Positions 1-4,807 of a DNA stretch of 6,414 bases are shown piece after piece. Numbering within the stretch: position 1 is the stretch's first letter; every line of letters begins with the position of its first letter. The stretch is from contig JAUIIF010000273.1 of the NCBI GenBank assembly GCA_030431945.1, forward strand, positions 1 through 6,414, written 5' to 3'. This DNA is from Bacteroidia bacterium. GTDB lineage: Bacteria; Bacteroidota; Bacteroidia; Chitinophagales; Saprospiraceae. The translations under genes were made by a program, and so were the position numbers. The notes under the pieces are model-generated. The model searched no databases and was not told the origin of the DNA. It saw nothing but the letters and a program-made list of their open reading frames with translations.

Positions 1-4
1 CTAA

Positions 5-274
5 ATGGATGATATTTTCAAAGCTCTTCGTGATCCGACCCGTCGTCAAATACTGCAACTGCTGCGTTCCGGCACGCTGACGGCCGGCGAGATCGCCCAG
101 GAATTCGCGATGTCAAAGCCCAGCATCTCGCACCACCTTGATCAGCTTAAACGCGCTGACCTGATTGCCGTGGAGCGGCGGGGACAATTTCTTTACTACA
201 CCCTCAATACCACCGTGGTCGAGGACCTGCTGCGGTGGGTAATTGACCTTAAAAATACGGACCATGAAAAATAG
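5..274 (+). CDS. ArsR/SdpR-family winged-helix transcriptional repressor
   Basis: This is a small (89 aa) DNA-binding repressor, predicted to be a cytoplasmic dimer. The N-terminus MDDIFKALRDPTRRQIL matches the usual ArsR-family opening, which supports the ATG at 5. The helix-turn-helix covers about residues 25-54 (LTAGEIAQEF...SISHHLDQLKRADLI), and the wing is about residues 55-66 (VERRGQFLYYTL). There is no cysteine at all, so the ELCVC-type metal site of classical ArsR/SmtB sensors is missing; this fits the non-metal SdpR branch. The gene overlaps the downstream SdpI-type gene by 11 bases, the arrangement of B. subtilis sdpRI, where SdpR represses its own operon and SdpI relieves the repression by sequestering it at the membrane. 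That mechanism is inferred here from family and context. Only four bases precede the ATG, so the promoter and operator lie outside the window. Confidence 0.93.
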   Translation: MDDIFKALRDPTRRQILQLLRSGTLTAGEIAQEFAMSKPSISHHLDQLKRADLIAVERRGQFLYYTLNTTVVEDLLRWVIDLKNTDHEK

Positions 275-905
275 TGTTCTGCTCATTTCCCTGGTGTTTG
301 TCCTCCTTCCCTTCCTGTACCTGGCCTCCGTTTACGGAGGGTTACCGGAGCAGATACCCATTCATTTTGACTGGAAGGGAAATCCGGACGGTTGGGGGCC
401 CAAGTATCTGCTCTGGTTTTTGCCCACCGTTGGTATTCCCCTGGCCTTACTGGTTATCGCTGCCATTACCCGGCAAATGACCAACGTGGCGGAGCAACCC
501 AAGCAACGGAACATCGGGATGATTACCCTGGCTTTCATCTCCACCATGATTTGCTACATCATATACGGCGCGGAGGCCGGCAGCTACGCCGGGCTCGGTG
601 GGCTTTCGCTCCTCCTCGGCTTGTTCTTCGGAGCTTTGGGGAACTATTTCCCCGTACTGCGGCAAAATGCCTTTGTCGGTATCCGCATTCCCCCTACGAT
701 GAAGAGTGAAGAAAAGTGGCGCAAAACGCATCGGTTTGCCGGTCCGCTATTCCTTGGTGGCGGAGCATTACTCGTCCTGAACGGCTTACTGCTTACGGGC
801 GGTAAGATCACCGTCGTCATGTTAATCATCATTGCAGCCATTTCGATTATCCCCATCATTTACGCCTATCGCCTGCCCGATGATGACCAAAGTGATTTTG
901 TGTAG
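264..905 (+). CDS. SdpI-family integral membrane protein (DUF1648 plus SdpI domains)
   Basis: This is a 213-aa polytopic inner-membrane protein. About six hydrophobic segments can be seen, at roughly residues 4-22, 47-68, 85-101, 108-126, 160-178 and 181-202. The DUF1648 signature is at 28-47 (LPEQIPIHFDWKGNPDGWGP). The SdpI signature is at about 126-158, with GNYFP, then NAFVGIRIP, then SEEKWRKTHRF. In B. subtilis SdpI gives immunity to the SdpC toxin and sequesters SdpR. No sdpABC toxin genes are visible here, so immunity is not implied and a general envelope role is as likely. I chose the ATG at 264: it gives a clean N-terminal membrane segment, while the upstream TTG at 243 would add seven residues and a longer overlap. 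The 11-base overlap with the repressor gene suggests translational coupling. No Shine-Dalgarno sequence is seen; the leader is A-rich. Confidence 0.92.
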   Translation: MKNSVLLISLVFVLLPFLYLASVYGGLPEQIPIHFDWKGNPDGWGPKYLLWFLPTVGIPLALLVIAAITRQMTNVAEQPKQRNIGMITLAFISTMICYIIYGAEAGSYAGLGGLSLLLGLFFGALGNYFPVLRQNAFVGIRIPPTMKSEEKWRKTHRFAGPLFLGGGALLVLNGLLLTGGKITVVMLIIIAAISIIPIIYAYRLPDDDQSDFV

Positions 906-984
906 TCTAAAAGCCGAAGACCACTCATACGCCCGTACCCGGCCCGTACTTTCCGGACCTAAAAAACCACATAATACCCCTACT

Positions 985-2577
985 ATGCGCAACTCCTTAT
1001 CCTCTCCTATCCTGCTGCCAGGGCAATCACAAGAAGGCATAGTTCGTCGGCCGAACGGTACGTTACCCACTCCCTCGGCGGGCGACCGCGAAGCTGCCCG
1101 GGACGGGATCAGCTCATTACTCACGTTTCGGCCGACGAGCAAGCTTGTGATTGCCCTGGGCCTGTTATTTTTTCTCCTGTCTCCTGCCCGTACCCTCCAG
1201 GCGCAGGTAGAAGGCAACTGGTATGGCATTCTTGATGCTATGGGGACTAAAATCCCCACAGGATTGGAAATTACAAAAGCTAAGGATGGCTACGCGGCCG
1301 TCATGACCAGCCCGAGCCAGACCAAGACCAAAATACCCGCGGACATTACGTTTGATGGTCAGAAAATCTCCCTGAAGGTTGCGATGGTCGGAGCTACGTA
1401 CGACGGGGTCCTGAACGGAAAGGAACTTTCCGGTATTTTCAGCCAGGCCAATCAGGATTTCAAACTGACTTTTTACCGCCACCGTCCGGAGGGTTACCCG
1501 ATCGAGGAAGGCCCCCTTACGATTACCGCACGTCCACAAGACCCTAAAGATTTCCCCTACGAACGCCTGTCGGTTTCCTACCCCGGTGGCGAAGCGGACG
1601 TCGTGCTGGCTGGTGAGCTGACGGTGCCTTCGTCCGGCCAACCTAAGGCCCTGCTGGTACTGGTGTCCGGCTCCGGGCCGCAGGACCGGAATGCCTACCT
1701 GGGCAGCCAGATTAACCACAGCCCGTTTCTGGTCCTGAGTGACCACCTTACCCGCCAGGGATACGGCGTACTGCGCTACGATGACCGGGGCGTAGGCGAG
1801 AGTACCGGTGAGTTCCGTACCGCAACGAGCCATGATTTTGCCAAAGATGCCGCGGCGGGCGTGCGCTACCTTAAGTCCCGGCCGGAACTGGCCGGCATCC
1901 CGGTAGGTATTGCCGGCCACAGCGAGGGCGGTATGATTGCGCCAATGGTAGCGGCGGCGGACAGCACGCTTCTCGACTTTGTCGTACTGCTCGCCGGCCC
2001 GGCGGTTCCCATCGACAGTCTGATGCTGGACCAACGCCGGCAGGTAGGACGCAGTATGGGACAACCGGAATTCCTCATTAAACGGGACGAACCCGCCCTG
2101 CGTGCCGGCTACGCCTTCATTAAGGAGAACCAGCACCTGAGCCAGGAAGATTACGTAGACGGTCTTTACGAAGTATTTGCCGCCCAACTGAAAAACCTGC
2201 CGGAAGCCCTCCAGAAAAGCATCGTCGACCCCAGGGCATTTAACGCACAGTACGTGCGTCCGCTTTCATCTCCCTGGATGCGGGCTTTTATTGCGATTAA
2301 TCCCCAGGACTATTTGCAACAACTCACTATTCCAGTGCTGGCCATCAACGGGCTGAAAGACACGCAGGTGGATGGCGTAATGAACCTGAACGCGATGTCT
2401 CAGGCCATGGCCATCAGCGGCAATAAAGATGTTACCGTAACTCCTTTTCTGGGGCTCAATCACCTTTTCCAGCCAGCGGATACCGGTGCCCCGTCCGAAT
2501 ACGGCACGATTACTACCACCTTTGCGCCGGAGGCGCTTGCGGCGATCAGTAAGTGGCTGGACGAGCGGTTCCGGTAA
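985..2577 (+). CDS. Secreted alpha/beta hydrolase (serine aminopeptidase/esterase type) with N-terminal beta domain
   Basis: This is a predicted exported serine hydrolase of 530 aa if started at ATG 985. Residues 53-73 form a signal-peptide-like stretch (KLVIALGLLFFLLS...TLQA), with likely cleavage before Q74. Residues about 74-167 (EGNWYGILD ... GVLNGKELSGIF ... LTFYR) match the beta-rich domain often found before such hydrolases. The catalytic domain follows, with oxyanion-region GSGPQDRN (about 229-236), RYDDRGVGEST, nucleophile elbow GHSEGG with Ser313, acid Asp459 (GLKDTQ) and His493 (LNHLF). The triad is intact; the substrate (ester or peptide) is unknown. The start is uncertain: 985 places 52 unusual residues before the signal peptide. 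The only nearer alternative is GTG 1147, which begins inside the hydrophobic stretch and lacks a basic n-region. A non-coding gap of 79 bases separates it from the SdpI gene, so it may have its own promoter; I saw only weak candidates there. Confidence 0.9.
   Translation: MRNSLSSPILLPGQSQEGIVRRPNGTLPTPSAGDREAARDGISSLLTFRPTSKLVIALGLLFFLLSPARTLQAQVEGNWYGILDAMGTKIPTGLEITKAKDGYAAVMTSPSQTKTKIPADITFDGQKISLKVAMVGATYDGVLNGKELSGIFSQANQDFKLTFYRHRPEGYPIEEGPLTITARPQDPKDFPYERLSVSYPGGEADVVLAGELTVPSSGQPKALLVLVSGSGPQDRNAYLGSQINHSPFLVLSDHLTRQGYGVLRYDDRGVGESTGEFRTATSHDFAKDAAAGVRYLKSRPELAGIPVGIAGHSEGGMIAPMVAAADSTLLDFVVLLAGPAVPIDSLMLDQRRQVGRSMGQPEFLIKRDEPALRAGYAFIKENQHLSQEDYVDGLYEVFAAQLKNLPEALQKSIVDPRAFNAQYVRPLSSPWMRAFIAINPQDYLQQLTIPVLAINGLKDTQVDGVMNLNAMSQAMAISGNKDVTVTPFLGLNHLFQPADTGAPSEYGTITTTFAPEALAAISKWLDERFR
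1044..1138. repeat. 95-bp segment bounded by 12-bp inverted repeats inside the hydrolase N-terminus
   Basis: TCGTCGGCCGAA at 1044-1055 is the exact reverse complement of TTCGGCCGACGA at 1127-1138. The segment codes for the odd stretch just before the hydrolase signal peptide. It may be a small in-frame insertion, an RNA hairpin upstream of an internal start, or chance in GC-rich sequence. I see no known element name for it. Confidence 0.45.
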
Positions 2578-2590
2578 GGGTAACCTTACC
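2573..2590 (+). terminator. Hairpin overlapping the hydrolase stop codon
   Basis: GGTAAGG (2573-2579) and CCTTACC (2584-2590) form a perfect 7-bp stem with a 4-base loop. The stem includes the TAA stop at 2575-2577. A competing perfect pairing exists between CCGGTAA (2571-2577) and TTACCGG (2592-2598). No T-tract follows directly; only a short TTTT lies at 2602-2605. It may therefore protect a 3' end or assist termination rather than be a classical intrinsic terminator. Confidence 0.35.
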
Positions 2591-2593
2591 ATT

Positions 2594-2683
2594 ACCGGAC
2601 ATTTTCAGCTCCCGCTCTGCGGGGCCCTCGGGCGAAGCGAGTTGTAGAGGGAAGGGGGGAGGTAAAACCAAAAAATGTCCGGT
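2594..2683. repeat. 90-bp GC-rich element with perfect 12-bp inverted ends, in the convergent intergenic region
   Basis: ACCGGACATTTT (2594-2605) is perfectly inverted as AAAATGTCCGGT (2672-2683). Between the ends are a strong hairpin CCCGC-TCT-GCGGG (2611-2623), a short GCCC/GGGC inverted pair (2624-2633), and a purine-rich run at 2647-2662. It lies between two convergent genes and has no open frame of note. It looks like a REP/MITE-type interspersed element or a two-way 3'-end structure. Which one cannot be decided without copy-number data. The rest of the 254-base gap (2578-2831) holds an 8-bp palindrome GTCCGGAC at 2724-2731 and a hairpin at 2798-2818, and no gene. Confidence 0.6.
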
Positions 2684-2797
2684 CCTGAAGGAAAATCCTA
2701 AGCGAGCAAGTGGCTGGTGGATTGTCCGGACTTAAGGGACTAACCAGTTAGCGCTACGTGTTTCAGTTGGCGAATTTACGCTTGCTCTACAAGCCAG

Positions 2798-2818
2798 CCG
2801 GGTGATCAATCACCCCGG
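2798..2818 (-). terminator. Hairpin downstream of the leftward coiled-coil gene
   Basis: CCGGGTGAT (2798-2806) pairs with ATCACCCCGG (2809-2818), with one extra C bulged. The stem ends 13 bases beyond the stop codon of the leftward gene at 2832. The position suits a 3'-end structure for that transcript. Neither strand shows a T-tract after the stem, so an intrinsic terminator is not proven. Confidence 0.4.
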
Positions 2819-2831
2819 AGTACCTCTCTGC

Positions 2832-3872
2832 TCAGAAAAACTGGTCGTAGCCCGTGCCTTCGCTCCGGCCGCGTACGTCTTTTTCCCGGCGGGGGATCGC
2901 GTCCAGGTCCAGGGACTCTTCTGGTGCAGCACGTTTCGTGAGGGTGTCAACGTCCAGGTGCCCCCCGGTAAGCATGAGGTCACTCTTTTTCTCCCATTCT
3001 TCGAGCATTCGCAGGCCCTCATCGGCGAAGACGCCGTTTTGCAGATCGACTGAAGACATGAAATCGTTGGAGAGTTCCATCATGCGCTCCATTTCCCCTA
3101 CTTTATTGGCCACGTCTTCGGCAATTCCTTCCATCGCGGCATCGAACATCGCCCGCTGGTCGGGGTCGCCGTTAATGACAGACATAGCGGATTTCATCGC
3201 GCCGTGGCTGGCGCGGATGGCCTTCCGCTCTTCGATCCGGAGAGCGACCTGGTCTTTGGTATCTTCGAGCAGGACTTCGGAATTGTCGTGCATTTTATTC
3301 AGTACCCGGCTGAGCACGTCCATCTTTGTCAGCAGCGTGCCGTATTTCTGATTGCTTTCCCGCAGGCGGGCCGCCCGCCTGCTGCTCAGGATCATCTGCT
3401 GGTTTTTACCCGTTTTCTTCGCTAGCTGAGCCAGCTGCAACTGCTTTTTTATCTCCGTCTCGTTGGTTTCCACGAGGGTTTTGAGGTGGCGGATCTGGCC
3501 GCGCAGCTTCCCGATCTGCTTGCGCATCTCCATCAGGTTCTTCTGCAGCTCTTCCACGTAGCTTTTCAGGATACCGATGGGATCAATATTGACGAACAGG
3601 CCGGTAACGGACCGCATCGCGCTCTTGTACATGTAGCCCAGTAGCGCCCTGGTCCTGGGGTCCAGCACGGAAAACAGGATGGTCCCCAGTACCGCCACTG
3701 AAACTACGATCCCGGCCGTCGTCGCCAAAAAAGGACTGATCACGGCCCAAAAGGAGGCCAGCAAAAAAGCGATGCCACCGGCAATGGCAGCCAGAAAAAG
3801 CAGGCCCGTTACCCCCTCGGGGCGTTTCCAGAAAGATTTCTTTTTAAACTGGTCTGTGGGGAATTCGGCCAT
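2832..3872 (-). CDS. Membrane-anchored coiled-coil protein with PspA/Vipp1-like helical region
   Basis: This 346-aa protein is not one I can name. A basic N-terminus (KKKSFWKR, about 10-17) is followed by two closely spaced hydrophobic segments at about 21-45 and 47-70, predicted to form a membrane hairpin with the rest in the cytoplasm. Residues about 97-233 are strongly helical and charged. Their pattern recalls PspA/IM30: an opening DPIGILKSYVEELQKNLMEMR, a long heptad-like hairpin, an AKKTGKNQQMILSSRRAARLRES turn region like the basic A-rich turn of PspA, and a return helix. Residues 236-296 add an acidic helical part rich in methionine. The last 45 residues are low-complexity and charged. 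True PspA has an amphipathic helix instead of membrane segments, so the relation is an inference from pattern. It sits 161 bases after the 4034-4585 gene on the same strand and is probably cotranscribed. No Shine-Dalgarno sequence is seen; a 7-bp repeat array begins two bases from the ATG. Confidence 0.85.
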   Translation of the reverse strand: MAEFPTDQFKKKSFWKRPEGVTGLLFLAAIAGGIAFLLASFWAVISPFLATTAGIVVSVAVLGTILFSVLDPRTRALLGYMYKSAMRSVTGLFVNIDPIGILKSYVEELQKNLMEMRKQIGKLRGQIRHLKTLVETNETEIKKQLQLAQLAKKTGKNQQMILSSRRAARLRESNQKYGTLLTKMDVLSRVLNKMHDNSEVLLEDTKDQVALRIEERKAIRASHGAMKSAMSVINGDPDQRAMFDAAMEGIAEDVANKVGEMERMMELSNDFMSSVDLQNGVFADEGLRMLEEWEKKSDLMLTGGHLDVDTLTKRAAPEESLDLDAIPRREKDVRGRSEGTGYDQFF

Positions 3873-3874
3873 GG

Positions 3875-3937
3875 ACGGGTTGCGGGTAGCGAGTTACGGG
3901 TTGCGGGTTGCGGGTTGCGGGTTGCGAGTTGGGGGTG
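3875..3937. repeat. Tandem 7-bp repeat array (consensus GCGGGTT), about nine units
   Basis: Units read in register from 3875: ACGGGTT, GCGGGTA, GCGAGTT, ACGGGTT, three GCGGGTT, GCGAGTT, and a degenerate GGGGGTG. The array starts two bases from the start codon of the leftward gene at 3872, so it would form most of the proximal leader between the two coiled-coil genes. The + strand carries regularly spaced GGG tracts (3898, 3905, 3912, 3919). Confidence 0.9.
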
Positions 3938-4006
3938 CAAGATACAGCTTATCAGGTATAGATTTCAGTGCCTGCCGGTAAGGCGATTGTTGGAGCGCGG
4001 CCGCCG

Positions 4007-4025
4007 GCAACCCGCAACCCGCAAC
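4007..4025. repeat. Inverted copies of the 7-bp repeat
   Basis: GCAACCCGCAACCCGCAAC is the exact reverse complement of 19 bases of the array (3900-3918 or 3907-3925). With the array it forms a possible long stem whose loop is about 80-105 bases. It starts 9 bases beyond the stop codon of the 4034-4585 gene, so the whole 3873-4033 intergenic spacer may be one repeat-bounded element. A further short pair, TGCCGG (3973-3978) and CCGGCA (4004-4009), lies within the spacer. Confidence 0.8.
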
Positions 4026-4033
4026 GTTCCTCT

Positions 4034-4585
4034 CTATCCCAGTACCCGGGTAATGTCCGCAACATCCTCACGGATAACGGCCGTAATTACTTTGAGGGCC
4101 TGATCGAAGCCCTGTTGGTTCATGGTAGCCTTGTCCTTGGCGGTGGAGATCAACTCATCAGCCGCGGCAATTTTGGCCTTCGCTTTTGCGACTTCCTCCT
4201 GGAGCTGCTCAATTTTAGCTTCCCAGTTGGCTATTTTCTTTTTCAGTTCGCCCGTTTCCTTGGCCTTCCCCTCTACGTTACTCATGAGGTGCTTCTCCAT
4301 CGAGTTCATGAATTTGGACTTCTCGTCCTGCAGCACCTCCGTGTAATACTTAGCGGTTTTGATCAGCTTTTCTAACGTAAGACCAACGGTAGAGCCCGTC
4401 CCGAAGGCTGCTCGCAGCGCGGTATCGTGGTCCATACCGATTTCCTTGAGTTTGGCAACGGACTGCTTGAACTCCAGATAGTCAAACCCTTCCAGGTTTT
4501 TATCCTCCAGGGCTTTCATTAAAACGTTAGCGAAACGGTCATCGTCTTGAGACATCGTGTCAAAGGCATTAGCTAGGTTAGACAT
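4034..4585 (-). CDS. Soluble helical/coiled-coil protein of unknown function
   Basis: This 183-aa protein has no signal peptide or membrane segment and no family I recognise. The N-terminal part (about 1-75) is helical and looks globular, with ALEDKNLEGFDYLEFKQSVAKL and a glycine-containing turn AAFGTGSTVGLTLEKL. Residues about 76-150 are rich in K, E, A and Q with heptad-like spacing (GELKKKIANWEAKIEQLQEEVAKAKAKI), predicting a coiled coil. The C-terminus ends in a short amphipathic helix (ALKVITAVIREDVADITRVL). It is the first gene of a probable two-gene leftward unit with the membrane coiled-coil gene, and a cytoplasmic partner or regulator of that protein is a reasonable guess. A candidate Bacteroidota -7 box lies about 20 bases upstream. 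It has no enzyme motif, and nothing suggests truncation. Confidence 0.85.
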   Translation of the reverse strand: MSNLANAFDTMSQDDDRFANVLMKALEDKNLEGFDYLEFKQSVAKLKEIGMDHDTALRAAFGTGSTVGLTLEKLIKTAKYYTEVLQDEKSKFMNSMEKHLMSNVEGKAKETGELKKKIANWEAKIEQLQEEVAKAKAKIAAADELISTAKDKATMNQQGFDQALKVITAVIREDVADITRVLG

Positions 4586-4605
4586 GGGCTTGGTTCGTTA
4601 GTCGA

Positions 4606-4613
4606 CAAATGTA
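4606..4613 (-). promoter_or_regulatory. Candidate Bacteroidota -7 promoter box (TACATTTG)
   Basis: Read on the minus strand, the site is TACATTTG, a full match to the TAnnTTTG -7 consensus of Bacteroidota. It lies 20 bases upstream of the ATG at 4585, which would give a leader of roughly 10-15 bases. No clear TTG/TTTG -33 element is seen at the expected distance, so the call rests on one box. Confidence 0.45.
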
Positions 4614-4660
4614 AGGTAAGCGAACGGGAATTTATTGCCCCACGGATGGAGTTAGGAGGG

Positions 4661-4807
4661 GAAAGGACCGGTGCCTGGATTTTATCGACGATCCGGTTCT
4701 TTCGCCAGCCAGGGATAGGGGCGCGGTCGCAGGTGCAAGGGAATGATTGAGGAAGCCGTGCCCCGCCCTGCCGCTTACGTCTTTTCCAGGCACCTGCGGC
4801 CGCGCCC
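4661..4807. repeat. Cluster of long, partly overlapping inverted repeats after the CHAT gene
   Basis: Three pairs are visible. (a) 4661-4671 with 4693-4703, 10 of 11 matched. (b) 4670-4679 (GGTGCCTGGA) with 4785-4794, perfect. (c) 4719-4736 with 4790-4807, 17 of 18 matched. Pair (b) shares bases with both (a) and (c), so the folds are mutually exclusive. In (a) and (c) the single mismatch is a G-U pair in a + strand RNA but an A-C mismatch in a - strand RNA. Arm 4790-4807 touches the CHAT stop codon, so a 3'-end structure for that gene is the simple reading; a + strand structured RNA is the alternative. There is no gene in 4586-4806. Confidence 0.6.

Noticed and set aside
243..263. TTG at 243 as start of the SdpI-type protein
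   Set aside because: ATG 264 gives the normal N-terminus directly before the first membrane segment; the earlier codon only lengthens the overlap with the repressor gene.
943..954. Promoter for the hydrolase near TACTTTCC (947-954)
   Set aside because: It matches only six of eight positions of the TAnnTTTG box and no -33 partner was found, so it was not listed as a feature.
1165..2187. Long minus-strand open frame (340 codons) opposite the hydrolase
   Set aside because: It is the antisense shadow of a gene with clear catalytic motifs; its translation has no recognisable domain and is arginine- and glycine-rich, as expected for a GC-rich mirror frame.
2854..3351. Plus-strand open frame (165 codons) opposite the membrane coiled-coil gene
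   Set aside because: Its serine/arginine-rich composition is typical of the complement of a lysine/glutamate-rich coiled coil; no domain or start context supports it.
2832..3872. TelA (toxic anion resistance) or plain PspA assignment
   Set aside because: The double N-terminal membrane segment does not fit either family's usual architecture, and the similarity I see is only pattern-level.
3875..4025. CRISPR array
   Set aside because: The repeats are contiguous 7-bp units without spacers, and the second cluster is inverted; no cas genes are present.
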